DNA of 64,000 nucleotides from Pseudomonas asplenii. Lineage in GTDB: Bacteria > Pseudomonadota > Gammaproteobacteria > Pseudomonadales > Pseudomonadaceae. The notes under the pieces are model-generated. The model did no database searches and was not told the origin of the DNA. It saw only the letters and a list, made by a program, of their open reading frames with translations. The stretch is taken from NCBI RefSeq assembly GCF_900105475.1, contig NZ_LT629777.1:2666001-2730000 (forward strand). The letters are read 5' to 3'. The stretch's first letter is position 1. Each line of letters begins with the position of its first letter. Positions 9,538 through 18,546 of the stretch are shown here, piece by piece. A program made the translations under genes and the position numbers.

Positions 9538-10729
9538 GGCTTATCGGGGCGGTTTTCGGGGCAGGGGATACGTGTGCTGTCCCCTGTTGCGTTTCGCAGG
9601 CCCCGCGCAACTGCATCTCGAACTGTTCGACGATCGCTCCCCAACTCTGGCGGCTGGCATGCTGACGTGCGTTCAGGCGTACATTGCGCAAGGTTTCGCC
9701 GCCTTCGAGCAGCCAGCAGGCGGCATCCCGGAAGGCATCCTCATCGCCTGGCATCGCCAGCACGCCGTTGTAGCCATGGCGAATGTGCTGGGCGGCGGCT
9801 GCCTGATCGTAGGCGACCACCGCCAGGCCCGAAGCCAGGGCTTCGAGTACCACATTGCCGAAGGTTTCGGTCAGGCTGGGAAACACGAACAGGTCGCCGC
9901 AGGCGTAGTGCGTCGCGAGGGCCTCGCCACGCTGGGTACCGCAGAAGATCGCCTCGGGTAGGTGCTTTTCCAGCGCCGGGCGTTGCGGGCCGTCGCCGAC
10001 CACGATCAATTTCATCACCCGCTGTGGATAAGTCGCCTGCAAGGCCTGGAAGGTTCGGACGAGCAGGCCGAGGTTCTTCTCTGTGGCCAGCCGGCCGACG
10101 TACAGCACGGCAATATCCTCTTGTGCCAATCCCCAGCTTTCGCGCAGGGCATTCTGGCGCTTGGCGGGGTGGAACAATTGACTGTCGACGCCCCGCGACA
10201 GCAGTTCGAGGCGTTCGAAGTGTCGGCGCTCCAGCTCCACGCGCTGGCTGACACTGGGTACCAGGGTCAGTTTGGAGCGGTTGTGGAACCAGCGCAGGTA
10301 ATGGGTTAGCAACCGTGTCAGCATCCCCAGGCCGTACTGATGCGAATATTGCTGGAAGTTGGTGTGGAAACCGCTGACCACAGAGATGCCCAGGCGTCGC
10401 GCTGCGCGCAGTGCTGAAAGCCCCAGTGGACCTTCGGTGGCGATATACAGGACATCCGGACGCTGGCGTTTCCAGCGCCGCAACAGCTTGTGCATCGACG
10501 ACTGCCCCCATTGCAGGCCCGGATAACCCGGCAACGGCCAGCCACGGCACAGCAGCAGCTCGGTGTCGCTGGGGCGGGTCTGGTCGCAGCCTTGGCGCGG
10601 GCGCACCAGTTCGATCTGATGACCACGGGCGCGCAGACCTTCACACAGACGGCCAAGGGTATTGGCCACGCCGTTGATTTCGGGTGGGAAGGTTTCGGTG
10701 ATCAGGGTGATATGCAGAGCTGTCGTCAT
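9506..10729 (-). CDS. Family 4-type glycosyltransferase
   Basis: A 407-residue GT-B fold glycosyltransferase. The N-terminal acceptor half begins with ITETFPPEINGVANTLGRL; the C-terminal half has YVGRLATEKNLGLLV and the E-x7-E motif in FPSLTETFGNVVLEALASG that binds the nucleotide sugar. The pattern is close to bacterial alpha-mannosyltransferase-like proteins that act on lipids or polysaccharide, but donor and acceptor are not predictable. It is a single gene with no surface-polysaccharide cluster around it. It overlaps the end of the OYE gene. Confidence 0.88.
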   Translation of the reverse strand: MTTALHITLITETFPPEINGVANTLGRLCEGLRARGHQIELVRPRQGCDQTRPSDTELLLCRGWPLPGYPGLQWGQSSMHKLLRRWKRQRPDVLYIATEGPLGLSALRAARRLGISVVSGFHTNFQQYSHQYGLGMLTRLLTHYLRWFHNRSKLTLVPSVSQRVELERRHFERLELLSRGVDSQLFHPAKRQNALRESWGLAQEDIAVLYVGRLATEKNLGLLVRTFQALQATYPQRVMKLIVVGDGPQRPALEKHLPEAIFCGTQRGEALATHYACGDLFVFPSLTETFGNVVLEALASGLAVVAYDQAAAAQHIRHGYNGVLAMPGDEDAFRDAACWLLEGGETLRNVRLNARQHASRQSWGAIVEQFEMQLRGACETQQGTAHVSPAPKTAPISLRSDWSKPRG

Positions 10730-10886
10730 GGTTGCAGTATCGATCCCTCCCCGTTGCGGCCTTGTGGCATTTGGGTGATGGATTTATGACGAAGGCTCCG
10801 CGCTGCCCGCTGTGTCCTCGATATCCGGGTCACTGAAGCGTTATCAGCGCTATCGTCTGGCGGCTTGCCTGGGCTTAGAGCGGCGT

Positions 10887-10909
10887 GCCGGGTCCATTGC
10901 GGACCCGGC
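10887..10909. other. Perfect 9-bp hairpin 3' of cysZ
   Basis: GCCGGGTCC-attgc-GGACCCGGC lies 18 bp beyond the cysZ stop. It has no T run on either side, so if it ends cysZ transcripts it does so without the classical U tract. Confidence 0.45.
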
Positions 10910-10927
10910 GCCATGCAACAGTGGGCA

Positions 10928-11683
10928 TCAGCGCGAAGTCGGCACCAGCGCCTCATCCCCACGTTCGCGTACCCAGAACAGAGTCGCCCCGGCAATCGCC
11001 GCCGGCATCATCAGGATGTTCACGAACGGGATCAGCAGTACCAGGTACACCGAGCCACCAAAGCCCAGGCTCTGCCAGCGCTTGGCGCGCAGCCAGGCGA
11101 GCATGTCCTGCCAGCTCATCTTGTGGTTGTCTGCCGGGTAGTCGATGTACTGGATTGCCATCATCCACACTCCGAAGAGCAGCCACAGCGGTGCGGCGAT
11201 AATGTTCACCACCGGGATGAACGACAGGATGAACAGTCCGATGGCCCTGGGCAGGAAGTAACCCAGCTTGCGCATTTCCCGGCCCAGGGTCCGTGGCACC
11301 ATCGCCAGCAGTTCGCTCCAACTGAATTCGGGGAAGTTGTCGTTGCCGCGAACCACCACCTCGACCTTTTCCGCGAGAAAACCGTTGAACGGTGAGGCGA
11401 TGATGTTGGCGAGCATCGTGAAGCTGAAGAACACCATCAGGATCACCAGCACCACGAACAGCGGCCAGAGAAGGTAGTTGAGAAAGCTCAGCCAGCCCGG
11501 CAGGGTCGGCATCAGGTGGTCGACCCAGAGGCTGAACTGGTGACCGGCAAAATAGATCAGCCCGAAGAACAGCACCAGGTTGACCAGCAGTGGCAGCAGG
11601 ACAAACAGGCGCAGCCCTGGACTGAGGACCAGCTTCAGGCCCTCACGCAGGTATTGTGGGCCGGACATCACGGGTGCGGGCAT
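10928..11683 (-). CDS. cysZ: Sulfate transporter CysZ-type (EI24 family) membrane protein
   Basis: A 251-residue inner-membrane protein with about four long hydrophobic stretches ([20 protein letters not shown] near residue 25; a second around 68-95; two more around 145-165 and 205-235). The N-terminal [19 protein letters not shown] and the central [19 protein letters not shown] are typical of CysZ. CysZ family proteins carry sulfate across the inner membrane. It is divergent from trxB across a 302-bp region. The neighbourhood fits sulfur assimilation: reduction of activated sulfate needs thioredoxin. Confidence 0.85.
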   Translation of the reverse strand: MPAPVMSGPQYLREGLKLVLSPGLRLFVLLPLLVNLVLFFGLIYFAGHQFSLWVDHLMPTLPGWLSFLNYLLWPLFVVLVILMVFFSFTMLANIIASPFNGFLAEKVEVVVRGNDNFPEFSWSELLAMVPRTLGREMRKLGYFLPRAIGLFILSFIPVVNIIAAPLWLLFGVWMMAIQYIDYPADNHKMSWQDMLAWLRAKRWQSLGFGGSVYLVLLIPFVNILMMPAAIAGATLFWVRERGDEALVPTSR

Positions 11684-11839
11684 AACGGACTCCGATACGT
11701 GGGAAAACGCGCCGACCTTACCGGCTTTGCAGAGGCGGTGAAAGTGTCGACATTTACGGTAACAAAGGCGTCTTGCAAAACGTCCTTATGGATAGAGACC
11801 TGCTATGAGCTGGATTGTTAATGCGTATTTCCTTAATCT

Positions 11840-11869
11840 TTGACCCCTCTATACGCTGCACAACATTAT
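11840..11869 (+). promoter_or_regulatory. Putative sigma-70 promoter of trxB
   Basis: TTGACC at 11840-11845 and CATTAT at 11864-11869 with an 18-bp spacer lie about 117 bp before the trxB ATG. The rest of the 302-bp gap between cysZ and trxB (11684-11985) shows no further gene or clear repeat. Confidence 0.45.
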
Positions 11870-11982
11870 TTTTCAGGACTGTGTGCTACAAGCCTTCCCC
11901 AAGCGCTTTCGCAGTCCTTTTTTATTCCAGCCGGTATGCCGGCGTTCCGTCCCCGTGTCATACGGGCGGTCGACAGGAGTGA

Positions 11983-12948
<966 letters not shown>

Positions 12949-12961
12949 GTGAGCCTTCAAT

Positions 12962-12992
12962 AAAAAAACCGGCCTTTGGGCCGGTTTTTTTA
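12962..12992. terminator. Bidirectional Rho-independent terminator
   Basis: An AAAAAAACCGGCC arm and GGCCGGTTTTTTT arm around CTTTG. Runs of A on the left and T on the right let it end both trxB and the convergent minus-strand gene at 13025. Confidence 0.92.
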
Positions 12993-13024
12993 TGCCTGTC
13001 GTGGGAGTCGACGGCGTGTCTTGC

Positions 13025-13363
13025 TCAGCGGCGTGTCAGTGGCTGCGCGGTGAACTTCACCCCAGCCAGGCCGTGCTTGATCAGCGCGCGGATATTGCCG
13101 TGGTCGCTGCCTTCGGGCGTCGCCAGTACCGAACGATAATGCTCGCCAAAGGCCAGCAGCGCCTGCTGGTCGCTCAGGCCCTCGAGCAGGGCCAGACCCA
13201 GGGTCTTGCACGAGCCTTCGTTCTGCCCGGCGGCATTTTCCACGCCACCGTTGTTGAAGGCCTGGGGCTGGTAATCGTAGCCGGCGGCGATAAAGGTCAG
13301 GGTGTCGGCAAAGACGTGTTCGCCGCTGTCGAGGCTGGCGCGCAGGGTGTTCAGATCAGTCAT
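13025..13363 (-). CDS. HopJ-family small protein
   Basis: A 112-residue protein (MTDLNTLRASLDSG onward) of the family called HopJ type III effector after a P. syringae protein. Conserved features are FADTLTFIAAGYDYQPQAF, NEGSCKTLGLALLEGL and HGNIRALIKHG. The family is common in non-pathogens and aquatic bacteria, so an effector role should not be assumed; the function is unknown. The start at 13363 has AAAGGAAAACCCC upstream. It overlaps the end of the DUF1244 gene by 8 bp, which indicates translational coupling. Confidence 0.85.
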   Translation of the reverse strand: MTDLNTLRASLDSGEHVFADTLTFIAAGYDYQPQAFNNGGVENAAGQNEGSCKTLGLALLEGLSDQQALLAFGEHYRSVLATPEGSDHGNIRALIKHGLAGVKFTAQPLTRR

Positions 13364-13652
13364 GGGGTTTTCCTTTGGCGAATGCCGCCTGTTGTTCGGC
13401 ATTGGCTTCTTTCTGATGCAGGGCTTTCCACTCCGCGTAAGGCATCCCGTAGACCACTTCGCGGGCCTCGTCGAGGCTCAGTTCGATCTGGCGTTCATCG
13501 GCTTCGGCCTTGTACCACTTGGACAGGCAGTTGCGGCAGAACCCGGCGAGGTTCATCAGGTCGATGTTCTGCACATCCTTGCGGTTGTCCAGGTGGGCAA
13601 CCAGTCGGCGAAAGGCGGCGGCTTCGAGTTCGAGGCGTTCTTGCTCGGTCAT
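13356..13652 (-). CDS. DUF1244 domain protein
   Basis: A 98-residue protein, mostly helical. The core NIDLMNLAGFCRNCLSKWY (C-x2-C pair) and the acidic VYGMPYAEWK stretch identify the DUF1244 family. Function unknown; the paired cysteines could bind a metal. It is the first gene of a two-gene unit with the HopJ-family gene, overlapping it by 8 bp. Confidence 0.85.
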   Translation of the reverse strand: MTEQERLELEAAAFRRLVAHLDNRKDVQNIDLMNLAGFCRNCLSKWYKAEADERQIELSLDEAREVVYGMPYAEWKALHQKEANAEQQAAFAKGKPHD

Positions 13653-13723
13653 GATGGGCTCTGTGCTGGGGGAACGTGGGGCGCGATGATAAAAGCCTGG
13701 CGCGGCGAGCGCCAGGCAAGGCG

Positions 13724-14095
13724 TCAGCGGCTGGCCGCGAGGGTGATCGACACCGATTCGGCGAACCGCAGCGCGTGCGGCTTGTCGACTTCGACCTCGG
13801 CGTACAGCACCGCTTCGTTGTTCATCACCAGGTCCAGCAGCTCCTGGGTCATGCGTTCAAGCAAGGCAAAACGGTTGCCCTCCACATGCTGGATGATCGC
13901 TTTGGTGATGGTGCGGTAGTTCAGCGCGTGGTCGATATCGTTGTCGCGCACCGCTTCCTGGGCGGCATACAGGATGGTCAGGTTGATCAGCACATCCTGC
14001 TTGTTGAGGATCTCGTCCTCGTTGATCCCGATAAAGGTGCGCAGGCGCAGGTCCTTGACCCGGATCCTGGCCATTCCCGGTTGAAGTTGTGGCAT
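13724..14095 (-). CDS. folX: Dihydroneopterin triphosphate 2'-epimerase
   Basis: A 123-residue tunnelling-fold protein of the FolB/FolX family. [18 protein letters not shown] and the catalytic-region glutamate in the C-terminal [16 protein letters not shown] match FolX rather than FolB. FolX epimerises dihydroneopterin triphosphate to dihydromonapterin triphosphate. The start codon follows the folE stop directly (14096), so the two are translationally coupled. It works between FolE and FolM in tetrahydromonapterin synthesis. Confidence 0.93.
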   Translation of the reverse strand: MPQLQPGMARIRVKDLRLRTFIGINEDEILNKQDVLINLTILYAAQEAVRDNDIDHALNYRTITKAIIQHVEGNRFALLERMTQELLDLVMNNEAVLYAEVEVDKPHALRFAESVSITLAASR

Positions 14096-14656
14096 TTACT
14101 TGCTCCGTCCGATCAGTTGCAGGAACTCCATGCGGGTGGTGCTCGAGTCGCGGAAGGCGCCGAGCATCACCGAGGTGTTCATGGTCGAATTCTGTTTTTC
14201 CACGCCGCGCATCATCATGCACATGTGCTGCGCTTCGATCACCACCGCGACGCCGGCGGCGTGGGTCACCTGCTGGATCGCCTCGGCGATTTCCCGGGTG
14301 AGATTTTCCTGGATCTGCAGGCGCCGTGCGAACATGTCGACGATCCGGGCGACCTTCGACAGCCCCAGCACCTTGCCGGTTGGAATGTAGGCGACATGGG
14401 CCTTGCCGATGAAGGGCAGCAGATGATGTTCGCACAACGAGTACAACTCGATGTCCTTGACGATCACCATCTCGTCGTTATCCGAGGCGAACAGTGCACC
14501 GTTGACCACGCTTTCGATACTTTCGGCGTAGCCGTGACACAGGTATTGCATGGCCTTGGCTGCCCGTTTCGGGGTGTCCAGCAGACCCTCGCGATCAGGG
14601 TCTTCGCCAAGACCCTGGAGGATCTCGCGGTAATGCTCGGGCAGTGATGCGCTCAT
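14096..14656 (-). CDS. folE: GTP cyclohydrolase I
   Basis: A 186-residue type I GTP cyclohydrolase, making dihydroneopterin triphosphate from GTP. The zinc site is visible as C-E-H-H in [14 protein letters not shown] and a further cysteine in HMCMMMRG; the substrate loop [19 protein letters not shown] is intact. It is the first enzyme of the three-gene pterin set folM-folE-folX, all on the minus strand. The 24-bp gap to folM suggests one transcript. Confidence 0.96.
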   Translation of the reverse strand: MSASLPEHYREILQGLGEDPDREGLLDTPKRAAKAMQYLCHGYAESIESVVNGALFASDNDEMVIVKDIELYSLCEHHLLPFIGKAHVAYIPTGKVLGLSKVARIVDMFARRLQIQENLTREIAEAIQQVTHAAGVAVVIEAQHMCMMMRGVEKQNSTMNTSVMLGAFRDSSTTRMEFLQLIGRSK

Positions 14657-14680
14657 TGCAGTGTTTCCTCGCGGGGCGGC

Positions 14681-15391
14681 TTACTTGATGTGCCGGCCGC
14701 CGTTGACGGTCAAGGTTGTGCCGGTGACATAGGGATTGTCCAGCAGGTAGCGCAGGCTCTGGTAGATCACCTCGGCACCGGGCTCGATGCCCATGGCCGA
14801 CTTGGCCAGGGTCTTGGCGCGGTACGCCGCGTCGTCGTCAGGATTGAACATCAGCAGGGCCGGGGCGATGCCGTTGACCTTGATCCGCGGTGCGTACTTG
14901 GCGGCGAAGGACAGGGTCAGGTTGTCCAGTCCGGCCTTGCTGGCGCAATAGGCAATGTGCTTGCTGCTGCCCTTGCGGGTCACGTCGTCGCTGATATGCA
15001 CGATGTCGGCTGTGGGCGAGCGGTGCAACAGTTCGGCGCAATGCAGGTTGATCAAGTAGGGCGCGAGCATGTGGATGCTGAACATCCGGGTGAAGGCCTC
15101 GCTTTCGTCTCCGGGTGCTTCGGCGAGCCATGCCGACGCGTTGTGGACGATCGCCCGCAGGCTGCGGGTGTGTTGCCTGAGGCTATCGATAAAGGCCAGG
15201 ATGCCGGCCTCGCTGGCGAAGTCGGCGAACAGGGTGATCGCACCTTGCTCGCGCAGGGCCTGCAGGCCCGGGCGTTCGCTGCGGTAGCTGACGATCACCG
15301 GGCAGCCATCGGCCAACAGCCGCTCTGCGCAATGCAGGCCGACACGCTGGCTGGCGCCAGTGATCAGGATCGGGGCGGTGGACGAAGGCAT
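14681..15391 (-). CDS. folM: Dihydromonapterin reductase FolM (SDR)
   Basis: A 236-residue short-chain dehydrogenase. It has the T-G-A-S-Q-R-V-G cofactor motif (ILITGASQRVGLHCAERL), IVHNASAW, a catalytic Y-x3-K in IAYCASKAGLDNL and a C-terminal VTGTTLTVNGGRHI. The arginine after TGAS suits NADPH preference. FolM reduces dihydromonapterin to tetrahydromonapterin. The start at 15391 (MPSSTAPILITG) gives the normal family length; the upstream in-frame extension has no homologous look. Upstream of folE and folX in the same direction. Confidence 0.92.
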   Translation of the reverse strand: MPSSTAPILITGASQRVGLHCAERLLADGCPVIVSYRSERPGLQALREQGAITLFADFASEAGILAFIDSLRQHTRSLRAIVHNASAWLAEAPGDESEAFTRMFSIHMLAPYLINLHCAELLHRSPTADIVHISDDVTRKGSSKHIAYCASKAGLDNLTLSFAAKYAPRIKVNGIAPALLMFNPDDDAAYRAKTLAKSAMGIEPGAEVIYQSLRYLLDNPYVTGTTLTVNGGRHIK

Positions 15392-15493
15392 CGAAGGCTC
15401 GCGGCAAGGCCATGAAGGGGTGTCGATTGACGTTACGGTCAAACTATACCAGCCACACGCCTTCGACAACCATGCTGCGAGCTTGCGCCGAAC

Positions 15494-16063
15494 TCAGTGT
15501 CCCCGGTTCGCTGCCGTGCCCGGCAACGACTGGGGTGTCGTACCGCGCAGCCAGCCTGCCAGCAGGCGGGTGGACAGTGGAATGAAAAAGTAGACCATCA
15601 GCGGCGTCAGCATCAGGGTACTGACGAGAATGCGTGGCACCAGTTCCAGTTCGGCCAGCAATGGCCCCAGGACGAAGTTGAACAGCAATGAGACCGGGAA
15701 GAACGCCAGCCAGATCGCCACGCTCTGTTTCCAGCGTGGCGGGCGCTGGTCGGCATGGCCGAACCAGCCTTCAAGGCCGCTGACGCGATGCTCTGAGGGC
15801 CGCGCGAACAGGTCGCTGCCACGTTCGAGCCAGGCCTTGCGCGAGGCGGAGTGTTCCCAGGCATGAAGGGTCGCGGGATTGCTGAAGCGGAAGATCATCT
15901 GGAATTCGTTGTCGCCGGGAGGCGGTGCGAGCACACCGGAGCCCAGATAACCGGGGAAGTCGGTGGCCAGTTGTTCGCCCTCCTGGAGCCAGACGAGCAT
16001 GTCCTGATAATGGCCGTCGGCGACGCGGCGGGCCACCATCATGGTGACGGGTGAGGTAGACAT
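15494..16063 (-). CDS. Antibiotic-biosynthesis-monooxygenase-like domain with two C-terminal membrane helices
   Basis: A 189-residue protein. Residues about 5-95 form an ABM-type ferredoxin-like domain (VTMMVARRVADGHYQDMLVWL, then FQMIFRFSNPATLHAWE). Residues about 120-175 hold two hydrophobic segments (VAIWLAFFPVSLLFNFVLG and ILVSTLMLTPLMVYFFIPL). Known ABM-membrane proteins of this shape have no settled function. Of two adjacent ATGs, the one at 16063 sits 7 bases after GGAG and is preferred. It is divergent from the LitR/CarH-like regulator over a 213-bp region with repeated ATACAC boxes, so it is a likely target of that regulator. Confidence 0.8.
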   Translation of the reverse strand: MSTSPVTMMVARRVADGHYQDMLVWLQEGEQLATDFPGYLGSGVLAPPPGDNEFQMIFRFSNPATLHAWEHSASRKAWLERGSDLFARPSEHRVSGLEGWFGHADQRPPRWKQSVAIWLAFFPVSLLFNFVLGPLLAELELVPRILVSTLMLTPLMVYFFIPLSTRLLAGWLRGTTPQSLPGTAANRGH

Positions 16064-16174
16064 CATGTATCTCCACAAGACGAGCAGGCTGCCTGGGTAA
16101 GGCAGTTGCGAAACGCAGCACCGGGGTGATGGGCTGCGTGGTAAGATTATGCAAGAATCATTCCCTTGCCGGAA

Positions 16175-16259
16175 ATACACCTCAAGGTTTTTAAACGTGT
16201 TGTTTCAGATTTGAAGAAAGCAGGGTGTATTAGGCTAGAATATCGATAAAGTTATACAC
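16175..16259. promoter_or_regulatory. Three ATACAC boxes between the ABM gene and the MerR-type regulator
   Basis: AAATACAC ends at 16180, GTGTATTA (reverse complement TAATACAC) starts at 16225, and TTATACAC ends at 16259. All three fit WWATACAC. CarH/LitR-type regulators are known to bind repeats with a TACA core, so these are plausible operators for the divergent regulator gene. A weak TAGAAT -10 at 16236-16241 lies between the second and third box. Confidence 0.45.
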
Positions 16260-16276
16260 ATTGATGTGAAACCCAC

Positions 16277-17236
16277 ATGACCGTGATCACCGAACGTGCC
16301 GCAATAGAACTGCCGTTACCTGCGTTCACGCAGGAAGAGCTGTTCCCTATCCGGGAGGTTTCGCGCCTGACCGGCGTTAATCCGGTCACGTTGCGGGCAT
16401 GGGAGCGACGCTATGGTCTGATCCAGCCCACCCGCACCGAAAGTGGGCATCGGCTCTACGCCATGAGCGATATCGAGACGGTGCGCAGTATCCTCGGCTG
16501 GATCGAGCGCGGCGTGGCGGTCAGCAAGGTTGGCAAGCTGCTGGCGAAAAGCGCTGCGGTACGAGTACTGGCTACCGACAGACCGCTGCCGTTTCTGCAC
16601 GAGGACTGGAGCAACTGCCAGTCGCAACTGTGCAGTGCTGTCGGCAACTTCGACGAGCTGGCTCTGGAGCGCTTGTATGGGCAGATCTTTTCCAGTTACC
16701 CGCTGACGGTGGTTTTCCAGAATATCCTGATGCCGCTCTGGCAGGAGTTGCGTGGCCAGCGGGACAATTTCGGCCATACCAGCGAATGGTTGTTCCTCGA
16801 CAGTTTCCTGCGTGGTCGGGTGTTGCAGCGGCTGCAATCGGTCCGGGGCATTGCCTCGCAGCGGATCTTTCTGGCCGCGTTGCCGGGCGATTGTCGCGAG
16901 CTTGAGCTGCTGGTCGCCGGGCTGTTGCTCGGTAATGGCGAGTGCCCGGTCAGCGTGCTGGCCATCGGGCAGCCGCTCGATGAGTTGCCACTGATCTGTG
17001 AAAAGGCCCGGCCCCGGGCGCTGGTGCTGTATTCCAATCGTTCACCGGCCTCGGATATGCCTCGGCGGCTGAATCGTCTGGCGCTGGCGGTGGAGTGCCC
17101 GCTCATGTTGGCCGGCGATGTCTCGGACGTGCTGCAGGATGCGCTGGAAGGCAGCAGCATCGGTTGCCTGGGTCATGAGGGGCAGTCGATGCGCCAACGC
17201 CTGCTACAACTGTTGTCCGGCAGGCTCGACACCTAG
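16277..17236 (+). CDS. MerR-family regulator, LitR/CarH-like
   Basis: A 319-residue regulator. Residues about 22-90 are a MerR-type winged helix: LFPIREVSRLTGVNPVTLRA then WERRYGLIQPTR and SGHRLY. The remaining 220 residues have the layout of the cobalamin-binding C-terminus of CarH/LitR (helical bundle, then Rossmann-like part ending LVLYSNRS.. LAGDV), but the B12 signature D-x-H-x2-G is absent. That fits the class II LitR group described in Pseudomonas (PplR of P. putida), which responds to light without its own B12 motif. A short LOV gene lies 0.7 kb away. The stop overlaps the convergent gene by 4 bp. Confidence 0.85.
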   Translation: MTVITERAAIELPLPAFTQEELFPIREVSRLTGVNPVTLRAWERRYGLIQPTRTESGHRLYAMSDIETVRSILGWIERGVAVSKVGKLLAKSAAVRVLATDRPLPFLHEDWSNCQSQLCSAVGNFDELALERLYGQIFSSYPLTVVFQNILMPLWQELRGQRDNFGHTSEWLFLDSFLRGRVLQRLQSVRGIASQRIFLAALPGDCRELELLVAGLLLGNGECPVSVLAIGQPLDELPLICEKARPRALVLYSNRSPASDMPRRLNRLALAVECPLMLAGDVSDVLQDALEGSSIGCLGHEGQSMRQRLLQLLSGRLDT

Positions 17237-17859
17237 ACTGGCCACGGGGCCCCGGCGACGTGAAGCTCCGGGTGAGCCAGGCGGTGCTGTTGCAGGATGT
17301 ACTGGCGCAGGCGCTGGGTTTCGTCGGGGTTGTTCTGCTTGAGCCGGTAGGCGTACAGGCCCTGTTCGGTTTCGCGCTCGAAGCACCCCTGCAGGGCGAT
17401 TCGTTCATAGCCTGACGGACTGAACCACTGGTTGAACTGCCTGGGCGGCTTGAGGCCCTTGCGACTTTCCAGCAACACCCCCTTGAACGAAATTTCGCGC
17501 ACCGCCAGGGCGCCCTGCCGGCCGCGGACGTTTTCGAGGAAGACCGGAGCCTCCAGTGCCAGACGCCAGGGGCGAACCCGGGGGCCATCTTCGAAAATGC
17601 TCGGCACGCCCAGACGCAGATGCTGGGCATGAAATTCGTCTTCCACCAGATGCAGCGGGAAGCTGATTTTCTGGTTTTCGAAACTGGCCTGAAGGGTGAC
17701 CTGCTCATGGGCCGCCAATCGGGTCAGCAGGTCGCGGATTTGCGACACGCCATTGACCAGCAGGCTCGACGAAGCATCGCGCTTGTTGAGCTGGGGGTTG
17801 TGCTGCATGTTCTGTATGAAATCCAACTCATCCTGAGTCAGAAGGGCAGTACGCGGCAT
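17233..17859 (-). CDS. Hypothetical protein, possibly PilZ-like
   Basis: A 208-residue soluble protein I do not firmly recognise. The N-terminal 60 residues are helical (TQDELDFIQNMQHNPQLNKR). The middle has beta-type segments with VREISFKGVLLES, the spacing seen in PilZ domains (an arginine followed by a D/N/S-x-S-x2-G turn), but the canonical RxxxR is not clear. It lies between the LitR-like regulator (convergent, overlapping 4 bp) and the LOV gene (same strand, 67 bp upstream), so it may be co-transcribed with the photoreceptor. Confidence 0.7.
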   Translation of the reverse strand: MPRTALLTQDELDFIQNMQHNPQLNKRDASSSLLVNGVSQIRDLLTRLAAHEQVTLQASFENQKISFPLHLVEDEFHAQHLRLGVPSIFEDGPRVRPWRLALEAPVFLENVRGRQGALAVREISFKGVLLESRKGLKPPRQFNQWFSPSGYERIALQGCFERETEQGLYAYRLKQNNPDETQRLRQYILQQHRLAHPELHVAGAPWPV

Positions 17860-17926
17860 GATCGGGCTCGACAGGGTAAAACGTGCATAAGTAGACGGGG
17901 CGCGCCGTTTAAGACAACGGGTGGCG

Positions 17927-18391
17927 TCATGGGTTGATTCCGTTGGTCGCCTTCAGGGCTTCGAGTTCTGCCCGGGTCTCGGCCAATTGTGCCTCCAGCT
18001 GTGCCACCCGTTGCTGGGCCTTGACCTGGGCAGTCACGTCCTTCTGCACGCCGACAAAATAGGTCAGTTGGTCGGTTTCATTGAACACGGGCGAAATCGA
18101 CAGTTCGTTCCAGAAATGCGTGCCGTCCTTACGGTAGTTGCGCAGTATATGACGGCACGGTGTGCGGGTCCGCAAGGCCTCGCGGATCAGTTCCATCGCT
18201 GGCTGGTCGCGGTCGCCGGACTGCAGGAAGCGGCAGTCCTGATAGAGAATTTCTTCGTTGCTGTAGCCGGTCAGGCGCTCGAAGGCCGGGTTGGCGTAGA
18301 TCAGGATGTTGTCTTCGCCTTCCTGCTCGGCCACGACGATACCTTCGTTGGAAGCATTGATGACCAGTTGCAGCAGTTTCGGATTGATCAT
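17927..18391 (-). CDS. Short LOV-domain blue-light receptor
   Basis: A 154-residue protein made of one LOV domain with short flanks. The photoactive cysteine is Cys53 in QDCRFLQSGD, the bacterial form of the NCRFLQ signature; NYRKDGTHFWNEL and YFVGVQKDVTAQV supply the FMN pocket and the conserved glutamine. Length and the MINPKLLQ start match the short LOV proteins PpSB1/PpSB2 of P. putida, where the C-terminal helix (here QRVAQLEAQLAETRAELEAL, a coiled coil) mediates dimerisation. There is no output domain, so it must signal by protein contact. The start at 18391 was chosen by this N-terminus; its ribosome site is weak. Confidence 0.93.
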   Translation of the reverse strand: MINPKLLQLVINASNEGIVVAEQEGEDNILIYANPAFERLTGYSNEEILYQDCRFLQSGDRDQPAMELIREALRTRTPCRHILRNYRKDGTHFWNELSISPVFNETDQLTYFVGVQKDVTAQVKAQQRVAQLEAQLAETRAELEALKATNGINP

Positions 18392-18546
18392 TGTTGGAAT
18401 AGTCCGCAGTCCATTGTCATACGATACCAGTGTAAGAAAATGTCTCGAATGGTCAATGCTCACCGCGACCTGCAGCGGTAATTTCAGTAAGAATATTTCT
18501 CATCTGTTAGTATCCCAGGCTTTTACTCAGCTCCAGGATGAGATTG

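Noticed and set aside
13025..13363. HopJ-family gene as evidence for a type III secretion island
   Set aside because: The family is widespread in bacteria without type III secretion and the neighbours are housekeeping genes.
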